From positions 6,100,501 through 6,164,500 of the forward strand of contig NZ_CP089979.1 in NCBI RefSeq assembly GCF_021389935.1: 64,000 nt of DNA. The letters run 5' to 3'. A model generated the notes under the pieces. It was not told the DNA's origin. It saw nothing but the letters and a program-made list of their open reading frames with translations, and ran no database searches. This DNA comes from Fulvivirga ligni. Lineage in GTDB: Bacteria; Bacteroidota; Bacteroidia; Cytophagales; Cyclobacteriaceae. Of the stretch, positions 1 to 8,459 are shown piece by piece. A program made the position numbers and the translations under genes. Position 1 is the first letter of the stretch. Every line of letters begins with the position of its first letter.

Positions 1-52
1 CAAGAACACCGGATAATGCGGAGTTTTAAGAAAAGCAACATATAATGAAAGC

Positions 53-87
53 AAAAAGGCCTGAGGGTTTACTCAGACCTTTTTTTT
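53..87 (+). terminator. Intrinsic terminator, probably for a gene left of the window
   Basis: An imperfect stem (AGGCCTGAG at 57-65 against CTCAGACCT at 72-80, one C/A mismatch) is followed by an eight-T run. Five As precede it, so it may work in both directions. No complete gene lies before it in the window; it probably ends a plus-strand gene beyond the left edge. Confidence 0.6.
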
Positions 88-112
88 ATATAGCATTTTA
101 CCTTTTAAGCAT

Positions 113-202
113 AAAAAAAGTCGCTCTTTACCAGAGAGCGACCCTAAGCTGTACCTTAAAACCAACTAAAAACATACAGCTTTTAATCAACCTAAACCTG
201 AA
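113..202 (-). ncRNA. Small RNA family member 1 (detached copy)
   Basis: This minus-strand RNA is inferred to start near 202 and end at the terminator (stem 120-127/135-142, then seven Ts). Its 5' part carries the family motif CAGGTTTAGGTTGATT (200-185). It is longer than the other four copies: between motif and terminator lies an extra inverted repeat, AAGCTGTA against TACAGCTT. No credible open reading frame is present. It lies about 7.5 kb from the four tandem copies beside rtcB, with the same promoter and upstream sites. Family membership is seen in the sequence; transcription is inferred. Confidence 0.65.
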
Positions 203-208
203 AAGCTT

Positions 209-314
209 ATTTCAATTGGCATGCCAATAAATTCTCAGGCTAAATCAGTCAAAAAACAAGCTTTTTATTACTAAACCGTCTCATATTTGGAAGATCACTC
301 TAAGAAATGGAACA
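209..314 (-). promoter_or_regulatory. -24/-12-like promoter and upstream sites of small RNA 1
   Basis: The minus strand reads TTGGCAT-GCCAA-TTGAAAT at 227-209. This resembles a sigma-54 promoter (GG, ten bases, then the -12 G) except that the -12 C is an A. A degenerate half of the family dyad (TTCCA near 292-288) and a TTCCAT half-site (312-307) lie upstream. The TTCCAT site begins 80 bases from the promoter edge, the same distance as in the other four copies. Confidence 0.55.
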
Positions 315-331
315 ATCCTTAGATTTCAACA

Positions 332-775
332 CTATTCAGGATCATACTCTTCAGCTTCAGTAAGAATATAGTTGCAGTGATACATATCTTCCTGGTTCAA
401 CTTCAGCACTCCTTTAATAGTAACAATTTGATCTATTTTAAACCGACGGTGTCGGCCTGAAAACTCCAGCTCAGCTATCGACTCAGGACCGCCGTTACCA
501 CAAAAGAAACAAGAGGAATAAGGATTCTTAGAAAGAATAAATATATCATCCTTTTGATTGACGGATAGCATATAACCTTTTAAAAGCACCTCTTTGCCCT
601 CCAGAGCTTTTATAGAAGCTCCGAATTCCGGGTAAAAATAATAGGCCTCTTCTTCCTCACTATATTTATCTGTGAAGGTAACATTTTCTAATTTCCTCCA
701 GGTTATTTTAGTTTGTGCAACAGCCCATTGACTGGCAAAAAACATGATGAACGTGGCGATAAGAATTTTACGCAT
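332..775 (-). CDS. Exported protein with CxxC motif, DUF3299-like
   Basis: The 147-residue protein begins with a cleavable signal peptide (residues 1-20, ending AVAQ), so it is probably periplasmic. The body looks like a small beta-rich domain with a Ser-Cys-Phe-Phe-Cys-Gly motif at 88-93 followed by GGPES, and a further Cys at 134. This recalls the DUF3299 family, which often sits next to MacB-like ABC permeases in metal-regulated clusters; that assignment is tentative. Its start overlaps the end of the permease gene by 8 bp, so the two are cotranslated. A metal-linked role is suggested by the neighbours (His-rich permease, Zur-type operator) but is not shown. Confidence 0.6.
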   Translation of the reverse strand: MRKILIATFIMFFASQWAVAQTKITWRKLENVTFTDKYSEEEEAYYFYPEFGASIKALEGKEVLLKGYMLSVNQKDDIFILSKNPYSSCFFCGNGGPESIAELEFSGRHRRFKIDQIVTIKGVLKLNQEDMYHCNYILTEAEEYDPE

Positions 776-1832
776 CTGCTAAGGTTTTAGAAATATTAAT
801 GTGAAAAGCCCTGACAGCTGGCAATAGAGCCGCAGTCACTGCAATGCCTACTGCCGCCAGAAATAACCACAGCTCACCGGCCCATTCAAGATTTTGCCAT
901 AGCTTATAATGAAAATTCATTTCCAAAACGCTGGAAAGCGACCATAGTAAAAGTCTGTTGAGAAATAGAGCTATAAAGAAACTGCACAATGTTAAAATCA
1001 GAGCTTCCTGCAACACCAACTGCACGAGCTGCCATCTGGCCGCCCCATATGATCTCATAAGAGCCATTTCTACTTCGCGCTCTTTAAATCCTTTATAAAG
1101 ACTGATGAAAACACTAAAAGCAGACACCACAATAATGAAAATGCCTATTAGTTTTATCGTATTGGCACCAATTCCTAAAAATCCAAATAGCCGATCCATT
1201 TCATAGGCAGGCACTGCAGCCTGCATATTGGTTTTATCATTAATCTTCCTGGGTAGCTGTATCATTGCCATTGGGTTAGCAAACTTTACCAGCGCTGCTG
1301 TCACCTCTCTTTCATCTTCCTCATGTTCACTATGGCCATGGTTCTCATCTTCATGAGCATGCATATCCCAAACACTTTCCATTGAGGTGAGTAAAAGTTG
1401 ATCCACCACAGCGTTGGTATAATCCAGTATGCCCACTACATGATATGAATGATCATGATGCGCCTCACCCCCTTCTACCAATCCGTGCGACCCATGGAAT
1501 TGATCTCCAACTTTTAACCCAAGCTTTTCGGCCACAGCTGCACCTACAGTAACCTCAAAATGATCCTGCCACAACCGTCCCTTAAATATGTTTGCATGAT
1601 ACAATTCTGGATACTGATCCGTTGACCCGACTATTCTAAACCCTTTGTAGCTATCACCATATGCCAAAGGTATCACTGATGAAACCAATCGATTCTTCTC
1701 TAATTTCATTACCTCCTCATATGGAATGTTGCCAGTGGGTGCGTCTATATGATAAACTGCGGATAGCACCAGCTGCAAAGGACTACCCTTAGCGCCCACC
1801 ACCATATCTACGCCTTTAAGATTATTATCCAT
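768..1832 (-). pseudogene. FtsX/MacB-type ABC permease, N-terminus lost
   Basis: The 354 readable residues cover the extracytoplasmic domain (starting near the family motif GVDMVVGAKGSPLQL) and three C-terminal membrane segments (about 227-246, 270-297, 320-343). The first membrane helix and about 40 N-terminal residues expected in this family are missing. In the same frame a few more residues (LQLKEQFQQQ) can be read upstream before a stop, so the true gene once extended further. The extracytoplasmic domain is His/Asp/Glu-rich (HHDH near 125-128; clusters at 158-174), which suggests metal contact. The loss of the N-terminus, together with the loss of the ATPase C-terminus, points to one deletion across the gene boundary. 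It is probably non-functional as an exporter subunit unless the assembly is wrong here. Confidence 0.75.
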
Positions 1833-2385
1833 CTGCTGCTGAAACTGCTCCTTTAACTGAAGCTACCCTTTCACAGTTTTTATCATCCAAATTAGAGGTA
1901 GGTTCATCGGCTAAAATAAGATCAGGACTGTTCACCACAGCCATGGCAATAGATGCCCTTTGCTGCTCTCCCTGACTTAGCTTTTGCGACCTAACTTTCA
2001 GCTTGTGCTCAATACCCAGACTAGTTGACACCTTCAAAATTCTGTCGCTGTCTTGAGACGCACCAGATAACCTCTGTACCAACCTCATGTTCTCTTCCAA
2101 GGTAAGTGAGGCGATAAAATGCGGCTTCTGATAAACCAAACCAATATGTCTACCTCTGAATTTATCTATCTCTCGGCTCGAGAGCGACTGAAACTGCCTA
2201 CCCTGCAGCTCGAGGGTACCTGACTGCGGCTTGAGCAAGCCCGCCATCAGATGAAGAAAAGTAGTCTTCCCAATACCCGACTCCCCTAATATGAGCATAT
2301 CCTCTCCATCCCTCAAACAGACATCAGGAAAACCAAAGCTCACAGACGAGTTATAAGCAAAAAATAATGACTTCGTCTTGAACAT
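1825..2385 (-). pseudogene. ABC transporter ATPase (LolD/MacB class), C-terminus lost
   Basis: Counting from a TTG at 2403, Walker A (GESGIGKTT) is at 40-48, the Q-loop at Q92, the signature LSQGE at 142-146, Walker B (LILADE) at 162-167 and the D-loop SNLDD after it. The sequence then leaves the family pattern after CERVAS and stops within about ten residues, so the H-loop histidine and the last helices are absent. Without the switch histidine the ATPase should not hydrolyse ATP normally. The ATG at 2385 (MFKTKSLFF) is the preferred start. It overlaps the downstream permease fragment by 8 bp and is divergent from the MerC/COG0523 genes, sharing the palindromic operator between them. Confidence 0.75.
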
Positions 2386-2415
2386 CTTATTCGTTTTCGA
2401 CAAAGCTAGTCAAGG

Positions 2416-2452
2416 GAAAACATAAATGCAACATAGTTGCATTTATGTTTTC
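2416..2452. promoter_or_regulatory. Perfect 17-3-17 palindrome, Zur/Fur-type operator
   Basis: GAAAACATAAATGCAAC, the spacer ATA, then its exact reverse complement. The core ATGCAAC-ATA-GTTGCAT has the layout of Fur-family boxes, and TGCAAC/GTTGCA cores are typical of zinc (Zur) sites. It lies between a divergent His-rich ABC exporter operon and a MerC-COG0523 operon, both of zinc-linked type, so control by Zur is a good inference. It ends 8 bp before a TAnnTTTG -7 box and would block polymerase. Confidence 0.75.
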
Positions 2453-2460
2453 ATTATATA

Positions 2461-2468
2461 TATCTTTG
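2461..2468 (+). promoter_or_regulatory. Bacteroidota -7 promoter box (TATCTTTG)
   Basis: TATCTTTG fits the TAnnTTTG consensus of the Bacteroidota primary sigma factor. It lies 24 bp before the ATG at 2492 and directly after the palindromic operator, which covers the expected -33 region. Confidence 0.55.
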
Positions 2469-2491
2469 CGTCATTCCAATCAAAACAAGAC

Positions 2492-2911
2492 ATGAAGAAC
2501 AGATTTATTGGTATCCACGCTGATTTCATTGGCTTTGCTGCATCCGCCCTATGTGCTATTCACTGTGCGGCCTTGCCGTTTTTACTGAGCCTTGCGCCAC
2601 TAGTCACTGTGCAATACCTTAAAAACCCCTGGATTGAATACACCATTATATTGATCAGTTTTCTTATTGCCGTCTATTCTCTGGCATTTTCTTACAGAAG
2701 GCATCACAGAGATTTATTACCCATAAAGGTGGTGACTTTAGCTTTTATACTCATTGCTACAGGTCAGTTAATAGATAAGGAATGGCTTGAAGTAGGATTA
2801 TCATCTACCGGTGCCATACTAGTAGCCACAGGACATCTGATCAACTGGCGAAAAATCAAACAATCAAGAATTGACAACCCAAATTGTATAGATAAAAACG
2901 ATAATGTTTAA
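2492..2911 (+). CDS. MerC-domain membrane protein
   Basis: About 139 residues with four predicted membrane helices. The first helix contains the MerC-type motif [13 protein letters not shown], whose Cys and His residues bind metal in mercury/zinc uptake proteins. An earlier in-frame start at 2426 would lie inside the operator and before the promoter box, so the ATG at 2492 is chosen. The last 8 bp overlap the COG0523 GTPase gene, indicating translational coupling. MerC proteins next to COG0523 GTPases are usually part of zinc-starvation regulons; a role in zinc import or handling is inferred. The C-terminus is polar and cytoplasmic. Confidence 0.75.
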   Translation: MKNRFIGIHADFIGFAASALCAIHCAALPFLLSLAPLVTVQYLKNPWIEYTIILISFLIAVYSLAFSYRRHHRDLLPIKVVTLAFILIATGQLIDKEWLEVGLSSTGAILVATGHLINWRKIKQSRIDNPNCIDKNDNV

Positions 2912-4094
2912 AACTAAAAAACTGCCTGTAACCGTACTAAGTGGCTTTCTCGGGGCAGGCAAAACCTCACTTCTTAACCATATTCTCAATAACAGAAAAG
3001 GCCTTAGAGTGGCTGTAATTGTGAATGATATGAGTGAACTAAATATTGATAGTCAACTAGTACAGCATGAAGTATCACTCTCCAAGACTGATGAAAAGCT
3101 AATAGAAATGAGTAACGGGTGCATTTGCTGCACGCTACGTGAAGATCTTATTATTGAAGTAGAAAGACTGGCAAAAATGAGAAAGTTCGATTATTTACTC
3201 ATTGAAAGTACAGGCATTTCAGAACCCATCCCTGTGGCGCAAACTTTCTCATTCGCTACCGGTGAAGAGCTTTATGATCTAAGCAAATTCAGCAGGTTAG
3301 ACACCATGGTTACTGTGGTAGATGCTTTGAATTTCCTCAAAGACTTTGGTAGTGCGGATACCATTATGAGCCGCGGCATGACTGATGATTCCGATGATCA
3401 GCGATCCATTGTAAATCTTCTAACCGACCAGGTCGAGTTCGCCAATGTAATAGTTCTCAATAAAACAGATCTGGTAAATGACCAACAACTCCACCTTCTG
3501 GAGGGAATTATCAGAAAGCTAAACCCTGAGGCTCATATAATTAAGAGTTCTTTTAGCCAGATAGACCCGAAAGCGATACTTAACACCAAGTTATTCGATT
3601 ATGAAAAAGCGGAGCAATCTGCTGGCTGGATCAAGGAACTGAACAATGAGCATACACCTGAAACTGAGGAATATGGCATATCATCGTTTGTTTTCAGAGA
3701 CAGAAGACCATTTCACCCTGAGCGTTTTCTCCAGTTTGTCAATAGATATTGGCCAGCCAATGTCATTAGAAGCAAAGGCATTTTTTGGATTGCCTCTCGC
3801 CCTGACCAGGCCCTACTATGGAGCCAGGCTGGTGGATCATTAAAAGCGGAGCCCTACGGAAGATGGTGGGCATCTATCTCTATTCACGAGCGCGCATTGA
3901 ACCCATCCTACATGGAAAATCAGGATGAGATTATGCAAAAATGGGACTCTGAATATGGAGACCGAATGAACGAATTAGTGATTATTGGCAAAGACCTAAA
4001 TCAGGAAGAAGTAACGAGAAGCCTTAATAAATGCCTTGTCGATGATTTTGCATCGCATTATCATGATGACTTTCAGGACGATTGGCCGGTTTGA
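2904..4094 (+). CDS. COG0523 (CobW/ZigA-like) GTPase, putative zinc metallochaperone
   Basis: A 396-residue G3E-family GTPase. The P-loop GFLGAGKT is at 14-21, the family metal site CICC at 73-76, followed by TLREDL and the switch motif [12 protein letters not shown] marks the guanine-specificity loop. The C-terminal CobW_C domain holds His and Asp residues near its end (HYHDDFQDD). Proteins of this family deliver metal to client enzymes, and many are induced by zinc limitation. Position behind a Zur-type operator and overlap with the MerC gene support a zinc role over a cobalamin one. No cobalamin genes are nearby. Confidence 0.85.
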   Translation: MFKTKKLPVTVLSGFLGAGKTSLLNHILNNRKGLRVAVIVNDMSELNIDSQLVQHEVSLSKTDEKLIEMSNGCICCTLREDLIIEVERLAKMRKFDYLLIESTGISEPIPVAQTFSFATGEELYDLSKFSRLDTMVTVVDALNFLKDFGSADTIMSRGMTDDSDDQRSIVNLLTDQVEFANVIVLNKTDLVNDQQLHLLEGIIRKLNPEAHIIKSSFSQIDPKAILNTKLFDYEKAEQSAGWIKELNNEHTPETEEYGISSFVFRDRRPFHPERFLQFVNRYWPANVIRSKGIFWIASRPDQALLWSQAGGSLKAEPYGRWWASISIHERALNPSYMENQDEIMQKWDSEYGDRMNELVIIGKDLNQEEVTRSLNKCLVDDFASHYHDDFQDDWPV

Positions 4095-4113
4095 CTTACT
4101 ACATAACAACTCT

Positions 4114-4141
4114 TGCCCATTTTTCTATATGAACAATGGGC
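4114..4141. terminator. Possible bidirectional terminator
   Basis: GCCCATT (4114-4120) pairs with AATGGGC (4135-4141) between two convergent genes. There is no clear T-run on either side, so its strength is uncertain. Confidence 0.35.
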
Positions 4142-4160
4142 AGATTGTCTTTCCCGATCT

Positions 4161-5766
4161 TTAATAATAAATAACCCACCCATCTACGACATGACTATTT
4201 TGGTAGGCCGCCACGAAACTATCTTTAAAGTATTCATTTATACCATGGTTTACCTTTGCTACAAAAACACTCTGCTCAGTATCCGCCGGTTGTAAATCCC
4301 ATGGCTTAATCAACAACCTCTCCCATTTCTGATTTCTTTCAAATTGAATCTCTCGATCCAGATCACTATCACCATCGGCTATCGAAATAATACTTCGGTC
4401 AAGATTGAAAGCAAGTGAAGGCAACCTTTCATTGTAAACATAAATCTTTTCCACATCAGGGATGTCTTTAATAAAGGCAGCTACATTGCGCTGATCGTGC
4501 ACTTTGGCCGGGTTATTATGAAAAAATATGGAAGCTAGCACTGTAAGACTTGAAGTAAATACCACGGACAAATAAATAAGCAGCCTGTCTGGGCTTTCAC
4601 TCTTAATTCTAACATACAGGATAATTGAAACCATCATCAATAGACCTATACTACAAAACCATAAAAATCCATAAACTAACGAATGATCAAACAGCGGCAT
4701 TAATCCAAGAGCCAGGGCAACTATGCCTGTAAAAATCAAAAAGCCTGCATCCCAGCGCAATTTATTCTTAACCCTTTCCCATGAATGAGCGGCTAAAAGT
4801 GCAATACCGCCGTAGATGGGAAGTACATATAAAATAAGTTTGGAGGTAGATAGTGAAAAGAAAATAAGCGGTAAAAAAATCCATATCAGCAACACGGAAT
4901 CAACCGAATAAGCTTTTAATCTCAACCTACTTAAAGCTCTTAGGACTATAAAGGCCCAGGGAAGAGAGGTAAGTGGAACAATTACCAAATAAAACCAAAA
5001 TGGCTGCCTTCGACCGAATGTATTGGTAGCGAACCTATCTATGGTATGCTTAAATATAAAATAATCCGCAAAAGCATGATCCTCTTTATAGAGTACAACA
5101 AACCATGAAAAAGATATAGCCAGCATAAGAAAAATTCCCAGGGCGTGATACTTCCAGGATTTATACGCGGCTTGCACCAACCTATTATAGGCCACTACAA
5201 AAACTATGGGCACAATAAATATTACCGGGCCCTTATCCAAGAAACCAATCCCTAATAAAATATAAAAAGCAAAGAGAGCCCATCAGATTATATTTCTCTC
5301 TGTATGACATCCAACTGACTATGACTGCTAGCACTAAAGTTGTTAAATAAGTATCAGTGGTAAGCGCCCGAGAGCCTATAATTACGGCTGGAAACGAAAA
5401 ATAAATAGCTGCGGCAAATAAGGCCGTCTTCCTGTTTTTAAAAAGCCGAAGACCAATGGTATAAATAAGCAGCACCTGAATAAGTACAGCCACTTGAAGA
5501 AAGAAGCGGGCAGCAAAAACATTGACACCAAAAATATCATACGAAAGTACTGTAATCCAATAAGTTACAGGGGGCTTATGGTAATGCCCTATCCCTAGAA
5601 GTTTAGGGTGAACATAATCACCCGAATTTATCATTTCACGACCTATTTCAGCATACCTGGCCTCACTGGTTTCCGTTACACCCCAAGCTGATAAGTTCAC
5701 GAACAAAATTACTGTCGCAAACATCAGCAAATATATTATACCCTGATTCTGTTTGAAGAATGTCAT
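4161..5766 (-). pseudogene. ArnT-like GT-C glycosyltransferase, split by a frameshift
   Basis: Two adjacent reading frames make one protein. The 177-residue front part has the typical GT-C start (membrane helix, then SEARYAEIGREM and GIGHYHKPPVTYW). The 359-residue back part starts with DKGPVIF and has many membrane helices and a soluble C-terminal domain. The front frame ends in SLCFLYFIRDWFLG; shifting by one base in the T-rich stretch near 5255-5280 gives a smooth ILLGIGFLDKGPVIF, the usual family sequence. A single extra base is the simplest cause, real or a sequencing error. Such enzymes move sugars from lipid carriers to lipid A or other envelope targets. Its end faces the COG0523 gene. 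Confidence 0.8.
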
Positions 5767-5840
5767 AATTTAGCTGCTACACTAAACCACACGCTTCTTT
5801 ATATTATATGGTTGGTTGCCTCTGAGATTTTTACAGCAAA

Positions 5841-7508
5841 TCACACTTTAGCCTGATACGTCTCTTCATTATGCATATTCTTCCACGCCGTAAAACCGCC
5901 AGCCAAATTATAAACATCATTAAAACCAGAATGATATAAAATCAAAGAGGCGATGTACCCACGAAGCCCTTTAGCACAGTACACGAGCTGTGAATTATTC
6001 TTATCCAACTCTTCAAATCGATCCCTCAACTCATCTAGAGGAATATTGACAGCACCTTCAATTGCTCCATTATCGCATATCTCTCCTGATCCGCGTACAT
6101 CCAAAATAGTAAGCGATCTCGCTTTGTCTATTAACTCTTCCGCTTCAGTGACATTTACCTCTGCGAAATTGCCCTTTAACGAATTCTCGGCTACATAGCC
6201 AATTACAACTACAGGATCTTTCGCTGGCGAAAAAGGTGGAGCATAGGCTAAATCTAACCTAGGCAGATCATGAATTGTGAGTTTGGCATAAATAGCCGTC
6301 GATAGCACATCTACCCGCTTATCTACTCCTCTTTCGCCAATCATCTCAGCACCAAGCAGTTGGCCACTTGTCTGATCATAATATATTTCAAGAAATATAT
6401 CTTTAGAATCAGGATAAAACCCAGGTGTGGTTCCCCCAATAAACATGGAAGATTTAAACGGAATATTTTTTCTATTTAATTCTTTAATCCCCAAACCCGT
6501 GCGTGCAATGGTGTAGTCAAATAATTTCATAATAGCAGTACCATAGCCACCACTGAAAGTTTCTGTAGCCCCAGCTGCATTAGCGCCAGCCACTCTGCCC
6601 GCCTTATTAGAATGTGTGCCCATAGGAAACCACCCAGCTTCTTGAGTCAACATATTTGGAATAGCAGCACAATCACCAGCCGCGTAGATATCAGGCAGGG
6701 AGGTTTCCATTCTTTCATTTACGATGAGAGCACCATTCTGAAGATGTTCGGCTCCCTTGTTAATTAACATCTCCGTATTTGGCTTAACGCTAATACTCAC
6801 AAGCATAAAATCCGTATGAAATCGATCTCCGTTGCTTAGAATAATCTCCTGATTTTTAGCATCAATCTCCTTCACAGAAACACCAAGCTTTAGGTCAACG
6901 CCATTTCTTCTCAACTCACTAGCAGCCATGTGAGCAAACTTTCCATCCCAGTTTGTCAGCACCTGATCACCAAGCTCCACCACCGTAACCCTCTTTCCAG
7001 CATGAATCAGATTCTCTGCTGTCTCCAAACCTATCAGACCGGCACCCACAATGGTAATATGTTCAGCATGATCCACCCCCACTTTGCCCATAATTTTATC
7101 AAAGTCTTCAATAGTCTTAGCGAAAGCCCAATTATCAAATAACTCAATTCCTGCTATTGGAGGCAGAAATGCACGTCCCCCGGTGGCAATAATCAGCTTA
7201 TCATATTGATAGGATCCTCTGTGCGTATAAACAAGGTGAGCTGCGGGATCGATATCAATAACTGGTTCATTTAAATGTAAATCCACCGCAAACCTTTTTC
7301 TTAATAAATCAGGCTGCACTACCATAAGTTTGTCTCTGGAGGTAATCTTTCCAGACATAGCATATGGAATGCCGCAGGTAGCATAACTAATATGCTCCGT
7401 CTTCTCGAAAAGCTTGATCTCAGCATTTTCGTCTGTTCTTCTGGCTTTAGCTGCTGCAGAAGGCCCTGCAGACAGTCCGCCGATTATAATAATTCTATTT
7501 CGTTTCAT
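5841..7508 (-). CDS. CoA-disulfide reductase-like flavoprotein with C-terminal rhodanese domain
   Basis: The protein (about 555 residues from the ATG at 7508, MKRNRIIIIGG) opens with an FAD-binding GGLSAG site and carries the single active-site cysteine in SYATCGIPYAMSG, typical of CoA-disulfide/polysulfide reductases. A second Rossmann NAD(P)H site (GAGLIGLE) lies in the middle, followed by the dimerisation domain. The last 90 residues form a rhodanese domain with active-site loop CAKGLRGY. This fusion (CoADR-RHD) uses NAD(P)H to reduce CoA disulfide or persulfide and polysulfide. It is a single gene, ending 75 bp before the glycosyltransferase gene. Confidence 0.85.
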   Translation of the reverse strand: MKRNRIIIIGGLSAGPSAAAKARRTDENAEIKLFEKTEHISYATCGIPYAMSGKITSRDKLMVVQPDLLRKRFAVDLHLNEPVIDIDPAAHLVYTHRGSYQYDKLIIATGGRAFLPPIAGIELFDNWAFAKTIEDFDKIMGKVGVDHAEHITIVGAGLIGLETAENLIHAGKRVTVVELGDQVLTNWDGKFAHMAASELRRNGVDLKLGVSVKEIDAKNQEIILSNGDRFHTDFMLVSISVKPNTEMLINKGAEHLQNGALIVNERMETSLPDIYAAGDCAAIPNMLTQEAGWFPMGTHSNKAGRVAGANAAGATETFSGGYGTAIMKLFDYTIARTGLGIKELNRKNIPFKSSMFIGGTTPGFYPDSKDIFLEIYYDQTSGQLLGAEMIGERGVDKRVDVLSTAIYAKLTIHDLPRLDLAYAPPFSPAKDPVVVIGYVAENSLKGNFAEVNVTEAEELIDKARSLTILDVRGSGEICDNGAIEGAVNIPLDELRDRFEELDKNNSQLVYCAKGLRGYIASLILYHSGFNDVYNLAGGFTAWKNMHNEETYQAKV

Positions 7509-7652
7509 AATTCTATTAGAGATGAACATCTATCGGTTGATTGATGACAAAATTAAAAATGGAAAGCAGCGTCAATTCTGACCGATAGCATCTCACTACA
7601 TGACAAGGATCAGGGTTAGGAGGTTATGTGATAAGAGTTACAGAAAGGGCAT
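7509..7652. other. Intergenic stretch without a recognised gene
   Basis: This covers the 5' leader region of the flavoprotein gene and the end of the small RNA array. No promoter box fitting TAnnTTTG was identified with confidence. Confidence 0.4.
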
Positions 7653-7716
7653 AAAAAAAGCCGCTCTGACCAAAGAGCGGCTTTCGAAATACAAATCTAA
7701 TCAACCTAAACCTACT
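7653..7716 (-). ncRNA. Small RNA family member 2
   Basis: Minus-strand RNA of about 64 nt. The conserved segment AGGTTTAGGTTGATT (7713-7699) is at the predicted 5' end (the base before it is T rather than C), followed by a short AT-rich linker and an intrinsic terminator (GCCGCTCT 7660-7667 against AGAGCGGC 7674-7681, then seven Ts). It has no start codon with a plausible frame. It is the last of four tandem copies after rtcB. Confidence 0.7.
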
Positions 7717-7721
7717 TATCT

Positions 7722-7828
7722 ATTTACAATGGCTATGCCAATAGAAAAATATGTCATTCAAGCCATTTAAAGCATGTTATATTCAAAATACACTCCATTT
7801 TATGGAAGGATTTTTATAAGGTGGAATA
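7722..7828 (-). promoter_or_regulatory. Promoter and upstream sites of small RNA 2
   Basis: TTGGCAT-AGCCA-TTGTAAA at 7741-7723 (minus strand) has -24/-12 spacing. The dyad TCCAT-TTT-ATGGA (7794-7806) places CC and GG seven bases apart, and a third half-site TTCCAC (7826-7821) begins 80 bases from the promoter edge. Positions match copies 3-5. Confidence 0.6.
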
Positions 7829-7885
7829 TGATACATAACCTAAGATTACCTTCAGATTAATTCTGTAATCCAAAATTTCAGGCAT

Positions 7886-7947
7886 AAAAAAACCGCCCCG
7901 AGTTGGGGCGGTCTCTCATACAACTTTTTAATCAACCTAAACCTGAC
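7886..7947 (-). ncRNA. Small RNA family member 3
   Basis: About 62 nt, starting with TCAGGTTTAGGTTGATT (7946-7930) and ending in a GC-rich terminator (ACCGCCCC 7892-7899 against GGGGCGGT 7905-7912, seven Ts). The linker AAAAAGTTGTATGAG is nearly the same as in copy 4, so copies 3 and 4 are the closest pair. No protein frame is apparent. Confidence 0.72.
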
Positions 7948-7953
7948 AAACTT

Positions 7954-8059
7954 ATTACATCAGGCGTGCCAGTGGGTAAATATGCATTTCAACCAATTCA
8001 AGACACATGACATATTAAAAACACTCCATATCATGGAAGACTTTTTTTAAAATGGAATA
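7954..8059 (-). promoter_or_regulatory. Promoter and upstream sites of small RNA 3
   Basis: CTGGCAC-GCCTG-ATGTAAT at 7972-7954 on the minus strand. The dyad TCCAT-ATC-ATGGA lies at 8025-8037 and the third half-site TTCCAT at 8057-8052, at the same offsets as in copies 2 and 4. A TAAGTTTG stretch also fits the Bacteroidota -7 box, so the sigma factor is not settled. Confidence 0.6.
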
Positions 8060-8118
8060 TGACAATAAAAAAACCTATTACGAACCATATCCTTCAACAC
8101 GTCAAAACCTATAGACAT

Positions 8119-8182
8119 AAAAAAAACCGCCCCGAAAGGGGGCGGCCACTCATACAACTTTTTAAATCAACCTAAACCTGAT
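8119..8182 (-). ncRNA. Small RNA family member 4
   Basis: About 64 nt with TCAGGTTTAGGTTGATT (8181-8165) at the predicted 5' end and a terminator of CCGCCCC (8127-8133) against GGGGCGG (8139-8145) with eight Ts. Its body is almost identical to copy 3, whereas its promoter-proximal DNA differs; RNA and control sites are conserved more than the DNA between them. Confidence 0.72.
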
Positions 8183-8188
8183 AACCTA

Positions 8189-8295
8189 ATTACAACCAAT
8201 GTGCCAAAGGCCGAATTGGCCTCAATTCAATCTAGAGACACTTTATCAAATCATATCCTTCCGATCAACGGAAACACTGTTCACCGAATGGAAAA
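8189..8295 (-). promoter_or_regulatory. Promoter and upstream sites of small RNA 4
   Basis: TTGGCAC-ATTGG-TTGTAAT at 8207-8189 on the minus strand. The dyad TTCCG-ATCAA-CGGAA (8259-8273) differs in sequence from copies 2 and 3 but keeps its symmetry (CCG/CGG in place of CCA/TGG). The third half-site TTTTCCAT lies at 8295-8288. Confidence 0.6.
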
Positions 8296-8390
8296 CTGAA
8301 CGTGTTTACTCAACCTTTAATGATGATAAAGAGATGTTGGAGGGGTGATAGAACTTTACTTAAACTTTGAGGTAAATGTGATGGGCGCAT

Positions 8391-8453
8391 AAAAAAGAAA
8401 GCCGCTCCAGGGCGGAGCGGCTTTAATTTACAACTAATCAACCTAAACCTGAC
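8391..8453 (-). ncRNA. Small RNA family member 5, next to rtcB
   Basis: About 63 nt with TCAGGTTTAGGTTGATT (8452-8436), a short linker and an 11-bp terminator stem (AAAGCCGCTCC 8398-8408 against GGAGCGGCTTT 8414-8424) followed by a T-rich tail with one C. Its promoter begins 88 bp after the rtcB stop codon and its upstream sites reach that stop, so it is set directly behind the RNA ligase gene on the same strand. Confidence 0.72.
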
Positions 8454-8459
8454 AAACCT

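Noticed and set aside
2426-2491. Upstream start for the MerC-like protein.
   Set aside because: It would lie within the operator and ahead of the promoter box; the ATG at 2492 is followed directly by the conserved protein.
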